Part shown: piece by piece, positions 16,422 to 23,180 of the stretch
Numbering within the stretch: the stretch's first letter is position 1
Layout: every line of letters begins with the position of its first letter
DNA from: JBASRP01 sp044866075
GTDB lineage: Bacteria > Actinomycetota > AC-67
Direction of reading: 5' to 3'
DNA length: 25,381 nucleotides
Assembly (NCBI GenBank): GCA_044866075.1
Contig: JBIOTQ010000151.1
Coordinates: 1-25,381 of the forward strand
Notes under the pieces: generated by a model
Told to the model about the DNA's origin: nothing
The model's input: only the letters and a program-made list of their open reading frames with translations
Database searches by the model: none
Position numbers and translations under genes: made by a program

Positions 16422-17615
16422 ATGGACCTCAAGTACTCGGAGTCCGACGAGCGCTTCCGCGCGGAGATCCGCGCGTGGCTCGAGCGTGAGCTTCCGAACC
16501 TGCCGCCCCGGCCCGGCCCCGAGGACTGGAGCGCGCGGCGCGACTACGACACGGCGTGGCAGCGGAAGCTCTTCGACGCCGGCTACGCCGGCATCAACTG
16601 GCCGAAGGAGGTCGGCGGCCGCGGCGCCTCACCGACCGAGCAGCTGATCTTCCTCGAGGAGACCGAACGCGCCGGTGCGCCCTACGTCGGCGTGAACTTC
16701 GTCGGACTCCTGCACGCCGGTCCGACGCTCGTCGCCGAGGCGACGCCCCAACAGAAAGAGCGACACCTCCCGCGCATCCTGCGCGGCGAGGAGGTCTGGT
16801 GCCAGGGCTTCAGCGAGCCCGGCGCCGGGTCGGACCTCGCGTCCCTGTCGACGAAGGCGGTCCGCGACGGCGACCACTACGTCGTCACCGGCCAGAAGAT
16901 CTGGACGTCGTTCGCGCAGGTCGCCGACTACTGCGAGCTGCTCGTGCGCACCGACCCCGACGCACCGAAGCACCGCGGGATCAGCTGGCTGATCATGCCG
17001 ATGGACGCGCCGGGCATCGAGATCCAGCCATTACAAACGATCATGGGTTCGACCGAGTTCAGCCAGATGTTCCTCGACGGCGTGCGCATCCCCGTCGAGA
17101 ACCGGGTCGGCGAAGAGAACGACGGCTGGCGCGTCGCCATGGTCACCTTCTCGTTCGAGCGCGGCACCGCGTTCGTCGGCGAGCTTATCCGCACGATGCG
17201 CCTCGTCGAGGAGCTCGCCGACATCGCGCGCAACACGTCGCGCAACGGCGGCGTTGCGTGGGACGACGACGGGCTGCGGCGGGACCTCGCGCACATGGCC
17301 GCGGAGCTCGACGCGCTCTGGGCGCTCACGTGTCGCAACGTGACGCAAGCCGAGAAGGGCGGAGGTGTGCCCGGGCTCGGCGGCTCGGTATTCAAGCTCG
17401 CGTACACGGAGCTGCGCCATCGCCTCGGCGATCTCGCGATAAAGCTTCTCGACCGGGCTGCGCTCTCGCTCGACGACGTCGGCGGCATCGAGAGCGGCAC
17501 GCACGTCGAGCGCTGGATGAACGCGATGTCCCTGACGATCGCGGCCGGGACGTCGCAGATCCAGCGCAACATCGTCGGCGAACGCCTCCTCGGACTGCCG
17601 AAGGAGCCCGCGTGA
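16422..17615 (+). CDS. Acyl-CoA dehydrogenase, large subunit of a FadE-type heteromer
   Basis: A 397-aa flavoprotein that introduces an alpha,beta double bond into an acyl-CoA. The FAD/substrate segment CQGFSEPGAGSDLASL lies at about 127-142, GQKIWTSFA at about 161-169, and the C-terminal GTSQIQRNIVGERLLGLP segment is typical of FadE28/FadE29-like proteins. The usual catalytic Glu of medium-chain enzymes (Y-E-G-T) is missing: the sequence reads IAAGTSQ. Glu246 in SFERGTAF is the likely base, close to the position I recall for the mycobacterial steroid enzyme ChsE4. The 3' end overlaps the GTG of the small-subunit gene (GTGA), so the two are translationally coupled and probably form an alpha2-beta2 enzyme sharing FAD sites. 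Start chosen by family alignment and the -10 position. Confidence 0.93.
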   Translation: MDLKYSESDERFRAEIRAWLERELPNLPPRPGPEDWSARRDYDTAWQRKLFDAGYAGINWPKEVGGRGASPTEQLIFLEETERAGAPYVGVNFVGLLHAGPTLVAEATPQQKERHLPRILRGEEVWCQGFSEPGAGSDLASLSTKAVRDGDHYVVTGQKIWTSFAQVADYCELLVRTDPDAPKHRGISWLIMPMDAPGIEIQPLQTIMGSTEFSQMFLDGVRIPVENRVGEENDGWRVAMVTFSFERGTAFVGELIRTMRLVEELADIARNTSRNGGVAWDDDGLRRDLAHMAAELDALWALTCRNVTQAEKGGGVPGLGGSVFKLAYTELRHRLGDLAIKLLDRAALSLDDVGGIESGTHVERWMNAMSLTIAAGTSQIQRNIVGERLLGLPKEPA

Positions 17616-18574
17616 ACTTCGACTTGAACGACGAAGAGCGCGCGCTGCAGCAGGGGATCCGCGACGTCTGCAAGCGTCTCTTCCCGATGGAGCGCGTTCG
17701 CGCGCTCGAGAACGAGCCCGGCGGCCTCGATCGCAAACTCTGGCGCGAACTCGGCGACGCCGGCGTCTTCGCGCTCCGGCAACCCGAACCCGAGGGCGTC
17801 GGCCTCGGCATGACCCAAGCCGTTCTCGTCTTCGAGGAGCTCGGCCGCGCGATCGTGCCGGGTCCGCTCGTCTCGACCCACCTCGCCGCCGGCCTGATCG
17901 ACGGCGCCGCCACCGGCGAGGTGATCGTGGGAATGACGGAGCGTTCCCGTACGCCCCGAGTGGTCGGACACTTAACCGCGGTGGACACGGTGGCGATCGT
18001 CGAAGTCGACGGCATATCGAAGGTCGACCCCGCCGGGATAAGCGCCACGCCGATCGCCCGCCCGCTCGACCCGCTGACGCCGATGCATCTCGTGGGGGAC
18101 CTCCCGAAGGGCGAGCGCATCGCCGGCGCCGACGTCACGCAACGGTGGCGGCTCGAGGGCGCCACACTGATCGCCGCGATGGAGGTCGGCATCGCCGCCG
18201 CGTGTGTGGATCAAGCGGTCGCGTTCTCGAAGGAACGGAAACAGTTCGGCCGCGTGATCGGATCGTTCCAGGCCGTGAAGCACATCTGCGCCGACATGCT
18301 CGTGCGCGCGGAGCTCGCGCGCGCCGCCGTGCACGCGGCGGGCGTAACGCTCGACGACCCCTCGGCTGGGAACGCGGAACGTGCGGTGGCCGGCGCCCGG
18401 CTGCTGGCGGCCGAGACCGCGGTCGCGAACGGGAAGGCCAACATCCAGATCCACGGGGGGATGGGCTACACCTGGGAGGTCGACGCGCATCTCTTCCTGA
18501 AGCGCGCGGTCGTGCTGGCGACGCGGTTCGGCCGTGGAGACGAGTGGGCCGAGGCGATCGCGCGAACGCTCTAA
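17612..18574 (+). CDS. Acyl-CoA dehydrogenase, small subunit of a FadE-type heteromer
   Basis: A 320-aa protein, shorter than a standard acyl-CoA dehydrogenase (about 380-400 aa). It keeps the N-terminal helical domain (NDEERALQQGIRDVCKRLFP) and the C-terminal domain (FSKERKQFGRVIGSFQAVKH at about 206-225, then IHGGMGYTWEVDAHLFLKRA), while the middle beta domain is compressed and has no recognisable FSEPGAGSD segment. This asymmetry with its partner is the hallmark of the heteromeric dehydrogenases of steroid side-chain degradation. The GTG at 17612 follows AAGGAG by 5 bases and overlaps the upstream stop by 4 bases. Its last 4 bases (CTAA) are shared with the stop codon of the convergent subtilase gene. 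Confidence 0.92.
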   Translation: MNFDLNDEERALQQGIRDVCKRLFPMERVRALENEPGGLDRKLWRELGDAGVFALRQPEPEGVGLGMTQAVLVFEELGRAIVPGPLVSTHLAAGLIDGAATGEVIVGMTERSRTPRVVGHLTAVDTVAIVEVDGISKVDPAGISATPIARPLDPLTPMHLVGDLPKGERIAGADVTQRWRLEGATLIAAMEVGIAAACVDQAVAFSKERKQFGRVIGSFQAVKHICADMLVRAELARAAVHAAGVTLDDPSAGNAERAVAGARLLAAETAVANGKANIQIHGGMGYTWEVDAHLFLKRAVVLATRFGRGDEWAEAIARTL

Positions 18575-19794
18575 ATACCCCTGCGCAGGAGGCGTCCGGC
18601 GTATCCGGCCCCGACGATCAACGCCAGGCCACCGGCGACACTGATGACGGCCTTGCGCGCAGGCGGACCGGCCGGCGGCATCGCAGCGAGGTCCTGCAAC
18701 ACGAGCGCGGCGCGACCCGAGGGTGCTGTAAGGGGTAGCGGTGTCATGCTGTTGACGGAGGGCGTTGCGGTGCCGGACCGCGGGCTGCCATCGTGAGACG
18801 GCGTAGGCGCCGATCCGCGTCGCGCTCCCGAACTCGCGCCGGACGCAGGTGTCGTCGTCTTCTTACCGACGACCGCCGCGGCCGTCCCGACCGCTCGCGC
18901 GGCGTTGACCCGCCGGATGCCGTTGACATCGTCGGCCGTGCTTTGCAGACGAGAGAGGATCTGCGATGGCTTGTATCCGCGCGCGAGCAGAAGCGCCGCG
19001 ATCCCGGATACGTGCGGCGTGGCCATCGACGTTCCATCGATCGAGTTGTACCGGCCGTCCTTCCACGTCGAGAACACGCACGTTTGCGGCGTGCATCCGT
19101 TCGATCCCGGGTAACCGCCCGGCGCGTAGACGTCGGCGCCGCTGTTCGAGTACGGGGCGGGACTATCGTCGGCGCGCGTCGCGCCGACGATGATGAGGGC
19201 GCTGCTCGAGTACAGGTTGATCAGCCCGTCGTTGCCTGCGGACACGACGACCACGACACCCTTCCCCCAGGCGTACTCTGCGGCATCCTGCACGCCGCAG
19301 AACAGATCGAGAGTTAGGTCGGGCCCGAGCGAGAGGTTGATCACGTCGGCGCCGTGATCGGTGGCCCAGCGGATCCCGAGGGCGATGTCGCTGCAGCTCC
19401 CACTGCCGTCGCTCGCAAGGGCCTTCACCGCCATGAGCTTCGCCGACGGCGCCACGCCGGCGATGCCCACGCCGTTCCCCGTTGCCGCAGCTGCGATCCC
19501 CGCGACGTGGCTGCCGTGTCCGTTGTCATCGTCGCCGCCGGTCTTGCAGGTGCCGATGCACGTGTAGTGGGACACGATCTTGTTCTTGAGATCGGGATGG
19601 GTCAGGTCGATTCCCGTGTCGACTATCGCGATCGTGACGCCCGCTCCCTTGCTCGCGTTCCACGCCTGGTCGGCCCGGATCTTGCTCAAGCCCCATTGCC
19701 TCGATCGGTAGGGATCACCGGCAGCCCAGGCAGGAGCAAGCCCCGTGGCGAACGCCACCATGAGGAGCGCAACCCAAACGAGAGCCCGTTTCAT
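18571..19794 (-). CDS. Membrane-anchored subtilisin-like (S8) protease, mycosin-like layout
   Basis: A 407-aa serine protease exported by a Sec signal peptide (about 1-25, ending in AWA-AG). The catalytic triad is complete: Asp59 (IVDTGID), His93 (GHGSHVAG), Ser256 (GTSMATPH), with oxyanion Asn188 (SAGND). Six cysteines (79, 83, 134, 166, 234, 239) could form surface disulfides. After the domain comes a Ser/Pro/Ala-rich linker (about 305-380), one transmembrane helix (about 384-402) and a basic tail. Signal peptide, S8 domain, Pro-rich linker and C-terminal anchor is the layout of mycosins, but no type VII secretion gene is present. TACGAT on the minus strand (19807-19812) ends 12 bases before the ATG and could be a near-leaderless -10. 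Operator copy 3 lies 30 bp upstream. Confidence 0.94.
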   Translation of the reverse strand: MKRALVWVALLMVAFATGLAPAWAAGDPYRSRQWGLSKIRADQAWNASKGAGVTIAIVDTGIDLTHPDLKNKIVSHYTCIGTCKTGGDDDNGHGSHVAGIAAAATGNGVGIAGVAPSAKLMAVKALASDGSGSCSDIALGIRWATDHGADVINLSLGPDLTLDLFCGVQDAAEYAWGKGVVVVVSAGNDGLINLYSSSALIIVGATRADDSPAPYSNSGADVYAPGGYPGSNGCTPQTCVFSTWKDGRYNSIDGTSMATPHVSGIAALLLARGYKPSQILSRLQSTADDVNGIRRVNAARAVGTAAAVVGKKTTTPASGASSGARRGSAPTPSHDGSPRSGTATPSVNSMTPLPLTAPSGRAALVLQDLAAMPPAGPPARKAVISVAGGLALIVGAGYAGRLLRRGI

Positions 19795-19818
19795 CGCTAG
19801 GCCAATATCGTACCCAGT

Positions 19819-19824
19819 TAGAAT
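19819..19824 (+). promoter_or_regulatory. Putative -10 element TAGAAT of the thiolase-fold gene
   Basis: TAGAAT fits a -10 box well and touches operator copy 3 by one base, so the predicted transcription start lies inside the operator. The -35 side is not recognisable. Confidence 0.45.
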
Positions 19825-19840
19825 CTGACGAACCGTCAGA
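19824..19840. promoter_or_regulatory. Operator copy 3: TCTGACG-AAC-CGTCAGA
   Basis: A perfect 7+3+7 palindrome in the 62-bp divergent region between the S8 protease and the thiolase-fold/DUF35 pair. GGAGG of the plus-strand gene lies at 19847-19851. It is the only copy whose spacer is AAC rather than ACC/GGT. Confidence 0.8.
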
Positions 19841-19856
19841 AAATCTGGAGGAACGA

Positions 19857-21005
19857 GTGGAACGCAACAAGAGGCGCCAGCCGGTCGTCGCCGGCATCCA
19901 CGCGTTGCCCTATTCCAAGGACATCGGGATGACCGAGCGGCATTCCGGCGCGCTCGCCGTGCTGGGCGCGCTCAACGATGCCGGGCTGACGGTGAACGAC
20001 GTCGACGGGATCTGCCGGTATGTCTGGCAGCCGACCACCGAGATGGAGATGGCCCGCGTTCTCGGCGTCCCCAACCTGAAGTGGTTCGGGGCCCAGGACT
20101 ACGGCGGCGGCGCCGGGCCGCCGACGGTGGCGCTGGCGTGCGCGGCGATTGAGCTCGGACTCGCGGATTGCGTGGTGGTCTGGCGCTCTCGGAATCGCTC
20201 GAGTGGCGGCCGGCCCTGGGCCGGGCAGATGCTTGCGGAAGGCCAGGACCAGTTCGAGCGGCCGTTCGGCATCGTGCGGCCGGCCGATGGGATCGCGCTG
20301 CTTGCGCGCGTCTGGATGGAGACCTGGGGCTGGACGCGCGAGGACTTCGCGCGCGTCGCGATCACGATCCGGGGCCACGCGAACCGCAACCCGGCCGCCA
20401 TGATGCACCACAAGCCCCTGACGCTCGAGGACTACATGTCCTCGCGGATGATCGCCGAGCCACTGTGCCTCTTCGACAACTGTCTCGAGACGGACGGCGC
20501 ACTGGCGATCGTGCTCGTCGCGGCGGAACGCGCGGCCGACCTCGATCTGCATGCGGCACCGGCGTACGTCGCCGGCTACGCCATGGGCAGCGGGCCACAG
20601 GTCTACGCGATGACGAACTACTACGGCGACGACCTGACGCGGTCCCCGAACGCCTTCGTCGCGCCCGAGCTCTGGCGGAACACGGGGCTAAAGCCCGAGG
20701 ACATCGACGTCGTGCAGATCTACGACGCGTTCACGCCGCAGATCCCCCTCTTCTTCCAGGAGTTCGGCTTTTGCGGCGACGGAGACGGCGCGGCCTACGT
20801 CGCGTCGGAGGAATGTCTGACGTACAACACCAGCGGCGGAGGCCTGAGCGAGGCGTACGTGCACGGCTTCAACCTGATCGTCGAAGCGGTGCGTCAGGTG
20901 CGCGGCTCGTCGACGACGCAGGTGGACGACGTGCGGCACTGTCTCGTCACCGGAGGCAACGTGGTACCGACGGGCGCGATGGTGGTCTCGAGGGAGGCGT
21001 GGTGA
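19857..21005 (+). CDS. Thiolase-fold lyase, Ltp2/SCP-x-like (lipid-transfer protein family)
   Basis: A 382-aa thiolase-superfamily protein. The ordinary nucleophile-cysteine motif of thiolases is absent: that segment reads DYGGGAGPPTVALACAA (81-97). The C-terminal half keeps the family pattern, with QIYDAFT (Tyr289) and NTSGGGLSEAYVHG (Tyr334). Loss of the Cys together with retained tyrosines is what I recall for Ltp2, a retro-aldolase that cleaves the hydroxylated steroid side chain, so a carbon-carbon lyase role is more likely than beta-ketothiolysis. The GTG at 19857 has GGAGG 5 bases upstream. It overlaps the DUF35 gene by 4 bases; Ltp2 also works in complex with a DUF35 domain, which supports the assignment. 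Controlled through operator copy 3. Confidence 0.88.
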   Translation: MERNKRRQPVVAGIHALPYSKDIGMTERHSGALAVLGALNDAGLTVNDVDGICRYVWQPTTEMEMARVLGVPNLKWFGAQDYGGGAGPPTVALACAAIELGLADCVVVWRSRNRSSGGRPWAGQMLAEGQDQFERPFGIVRPADGIALLARVWMETWGWTREDFARVAITIRGHANRNPAAMMHHKPLTLEDYMSSRMIAEPLCLFDNCLETDGALAIVLVAAERAADLDLHAAPAYVAGYAMGSGPQVYAMTNYYGDDLTRSPNAFVAPELWRNTGLKPEDIDVVQIYDAFTPQIPLFFQEFGFCGDGDGAAYVASEECLTYNTSGGGLSEAYVHGFNLIVEAVRQVRGSSTTQVDDVRHCLVTGGNVVPTGAMVVSREAW

Positions 21006-21448
21006 GCACGGCGCCGCCGCTCCCGCCGAAGCCGGTCGCGGACCGGGACACGCAGCCGTTCTGGGACGCGGTGAACGAACGGCGTCTGGTCGTGCCGCGA
21101 TGCCGCGAATGCCGTGCGTGGATCTGGCAGCCGCGCCCCCTCTGCCCGCGCTGCCACGCGGCGGATCCGGAGTGGGTTGAGGTGAGCGGCGACGCGCGCG
21201 TCGTTTCGTGGACGGCGCTGCACCCGCCGGTCATCACGGTGTGGGCCGAGCAGGTCCCGTTCGTCGTTCTGCTCGTCGTACTCGACGGCGCGCCCGGCGT
21301 GCGGATGATCGGCCAGCTCGTCGACGACGACGGCCTGTTGCTCACGACGAACGGCGACCCCGAGGGCCTCGCGACCGGCCGCGCATTGTCGCTGCGTTGG
21401 CGCGTCGACGAGGCGGGTCAGACGCTGCCGGCTTGGACTTTGCGCTAA
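21002..21448 (+). CDS. DUF35 / OB-fold zinc-ribbon partner of the thiolase-fold lyase
   Basis: A 148-aa protein with a four-cysteine zinc ribbon (Cys34, Cys37, Cys48, Cys51; CREC and CPRC) followed by an OB-fold domain (about 60-145). DUF35 proteins bind thiolase-fold enzymes and help hold or channel the CoA ester; examples are the ChsH2 C-terminal domain with Ltp2 and the archaeal thiolase/HMG-CoA synthase complexes. There is no MaoC-type hydratase domain fused to it, unlike ChsH2. The GTG start overlaps the upstream TGA (GTGA), with GGGAGG upstream, so expression is coupled. The last 4 bases (CTAA) are shared with the stop of the convergent PhoX-like gene. Confidence 0.92.
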   Translation: MSTAPPLPPKPVADRDTQPFWDAVNERRLVVPRCRECRAWIWQPRPLCPRCHAADPEWVEVSGDARVVSWTALHPPVITVWAEQVPFVVLLVVLDGAPGVRMIGQLVDDDGLLLTTNGDPEGLATGRALSLRWRVDEAGQTLPAWTLR

Positions 21449-22743
21449 AGAGTCAGGCCGTCGCGCGCGGTGACCTCGTAGGTCACACCGAGAGCGAACG
21501 CGCGCTGCGAGCTGAAGTAGAGACGCTTCCCGTCGGGGCTGAAAGCGAGCCCCGTCACCTCCGACCTGGTCGGCACCTCGGAAGCCGGGGAGGGCAGGGG
21601 ATTGTCGAAGCCGTGCTCCGGGCCGGTCGCGCGCACGACGGCCGCGACCTGATTGTCGGGGGTGATGACGACGACCTCCATGTTCCCCCCATCCTCAGCG
21701 ACGAAGACGTTGCCCGAGCGTGACACGATGACGTTGTCGACGCCCTTCAGAACCGGATCGGGCTGGTTCTGCGGGTCGGAATCGTCGTAGAGGAGGTCCA
21801 TCGTTTGCGTCTCCACGTGGTAACGCCACACGCGGTTGTCGCCTTTGGTCGTGATGTACACGACGCCGTTGTCGAGGAAGCAGCCTTCGCCCCCGCGGAA
21901 GGGTGTCGTCTCGGGCGCCTGATATCGCGTCGACGTCGAGGACGCCAGCGGATCCGGGATCGGAAGCCAGGTGACCGCCCACGGCCCCGTCCCCGGGCCG
22001 GAGAGTTTAGCGGCAGCGAGATTCCCAGACGCGAGATCGTCGCCGCTGCCGGTAAACGTGGCCGGCGTGAACCGGTAGAACCTGCCGTCGCCTACATCCT
22101 CGGTTAAGTAGACCTGATTCGTGGCGGGGTCGACGGCCGCGGCTTCGTGCTTGAACGACCCGAGAGCCGGGCGGACGATCGCTTTCCGCGCGCCGGTTGG
22201 GTCGCAGTCCCAGACCTGTCCCGCGCGTGCAGTGGGGCCGCCCCGGATCGAGTCGTCGAACTCCTCGCACGTGAGCCAGGTTCCCCAAGGGGTGTGCCCT
22301 CCGGCGCAATTGGTCCGTGTTCCCGAGCAGATGCTGTACGCGTTGACGATCTTCCCGGTCGCGTCGTAGCGGATCGCGCTGACGCCGCCGAAGCGCTGAA
22401 CGGCGTCGGGTGGCACTCCGGCGTCGGGAGGGGGAGGGAACTCGCTGTTCACGGCGTGGATCCAACCGCCGTCCTCGGTCGGGAAGCAGTATGCGCCGTC
22501 GGGCCAGAGCGGCCAGATGTATGGGACGGTCCCGACGGGCAAACCCGAACGCGCCACGATGCGCGACGAGAAGCCCGCCGGAAGCATCAACCCGTTTGCG
22601 TCGGGTGCTCGCAGCGGTCCGTAGGGGCCAGGTCCCGGCGTGGCGGGCGCGCCGAAGGCGCGCTCCCAGAAGGTCGGACGCAGTGCGACGGCGCCGGCGA
22701 TCGTCAGGCCGGCTTTGAGGAACTCTCGGCGGCGCAGCGCCAT
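21445..22743 (-). CDS. Tat-exported PhoX-like (DUF839) protein
   Basis: A 432-aa beta-propeller-type protein exported folded by the Tat system: RRREFLK (4-10), a hydrophobic stretch and a cleavage region near residue 30. The DUF839 signature GGHTPWGTWLTCEE lies at 148-161, with Cys146 just before it in the place of the iron-bridging cysteine of PhoX; GSFKHEAAAVDP (about 195-206) and TED (214-216) are further conserved segments. PhoX enzymes are calcium/iron alkaline phosphatases, but many DUF839 proteins are untested, so phosphatase activity is a reasonable but unproven call. The ATG at 22743 lacks a clear ribosome-binding site. It lies 58 bp downstream of the GYD gene on the same strand. Confidence 0.87.
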   Translation of the reverse strand: MALRRREFLKAGLTIAGAVALRPTFWERAFGAPATPGPGPYGPLRAPDANGLMLPAGFSSRIVARSGLPVGTVPYIWPLWPDGAYCFPTEDGGWIHAVNSEFPPPPDAGVPPDAVQRFGGVSAIRYDATGKIVNAYSICSGTRTNCAGGHTPWGTWLTCEEFDDSIRGGPTARAGQVWDCDPTGARKAIVRPALGSFKHEAAAVDPATNQVYLTEDVGDGRFYRFTPATFTGSGDDLASGNLAAAKLSGPGTGPWAVTWLPIPDPLASSTSTRYQAPETTPFRGGEGCFLDNGVVYITTKGDNRVWRYHVETQTMDLLYDDSDPQNQPDPVLKGVDNVIVSRSGNVFVAEDGGNMEVVVITPDNQVAAVVRATGPEHGFDNPLPSPASEVPTRSEVTGLAFSPDGKRLYFSSQRAFALGVTYEVTARDGLTL

Positions 22744-22801
22744 ACTCTCACGTTTCGCCGCGCCGCCGAGGTGTTCCTGCGAGCTCCCCCTTCAGGAATG
22801 C

Positions 22802-23086
22802 CTAGCTCAGCAACTTCCCGAGCTCGTTCATGTTGAAGCCGCGCAGCGTCTCCGTGATCGCGTTGCCGCGGCCCGCGATATTGAGAGCGACCTTCGCGAT
22901 CGTCTCGTCATCCGGTGCTTCGGCGACCGAGATCATGTCGTACTGACCCATGGTGACCCAGGTGCCGATCTCTTTCACGCCGGCATCCTTCATGCGCTGC
23001 TGCGCGTCGGCGTAGCGCCCGGGCAGGTCCTTCGCCTTCGTCCGACCTTGGTCCGTCCAGCGGACCAGCGTGACGTACGTCGGCAT
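22802..23086 (-). CDS. GYD-domain small protein
   Basis: A 94-aa protein of the GYD family, a ferredoxin-like alpha/beta-barrel fold. The name-giving motif appears as MGQYDMISVAEAPDDETI, and the opening YVTLVRWTDQG and the helix RYADAQQRMKDAGV also match. The family is cytosolic, forms oligomers and has no defined reaction. The ATG at 23086 is preceded by GGGGGA. The longer open frame upstream is rejected because it crosses the operator and promoter region and lacks family similarity. It may share a transcript with the PhoX-like gene. Confidence 0.88.
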   Translation of the reverse strand: MPTYVTLVRWTDQGRTKAKDLPGRYADAQQRMKDAGVKEIGTWVTMGQYDMISVAEAPDDETIAKVALNIAGRGNAITETLRGFNMNELGKLLS

Positions 23087-23142
23087 TGATTCCCCCTTCC
23101 TCCGACTCCCTAGGGAGATTCCACTCCTCCGGGCCCCCTCTT

Positions 23143-23148
23143 TACAAT
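23143..23148 (+). promoter_or_regulatory. Putative -10 element TACAAT of the second ligase gene
   Basis: TACAAT is the strongest -10 match in the window and touches operator copy 4, as TAGAAT touches copy 3. The predicted transcription start is inside the operator. A weak TTCCAC at 23119-23124 is the only -35 candidate (18-bp spacer). Confidence 0.55.
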
Positions 23149-23164
23149 GTGACGACCCGTCAGA
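23148..23164. promoter_or_regulatory. Operator copy 4: TGTGACG-ACC-CGTCAGA
   Basis: The same 7+3+7 palindrome with one mismatch in the left arm (G for C at 23149). The right half and the following bases, CGTCAGATTTCGG (23158-23170), are identical to those at 8251-8263 before the FadD3-like gene. GGGGAGG of the ligase gene follows at 23169-23175. Confidence 0.77.
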
Positions 23165-23180
23165 TTTCGGGGAGGCCCGA

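Noticed and set aside
18571..19794. Type VII secretion locus
   Set aside because: The protease layout is mycosin-like, but no EccB, EccC, EccD or WXG100 gene occurs in the window, so only the single gene is described.
22774..22798. TTCCTG/CAGGAA stem with a 13-base loop between the GYD and PhoX-like genes
   Set aside because: Only six pairs, half of them A-T, and no U-tract; too weak to call a terminator or regulatory RNA.
23072..23081. GACGTACGTC resembling operator half-sites
   Set aside because: Lies inside the first codons of the GYD gene, lacks the 3-base spacer and the flanking CT/AG of the operator.
23106..23117. 12-bp palindrome CTCCCTAGGGAG upstream of the GYD gene
   Set aside because: Single copy, unrelated to the four-copy operator, and not clearly positioned on a promoter; possible but unsupported as an operator.
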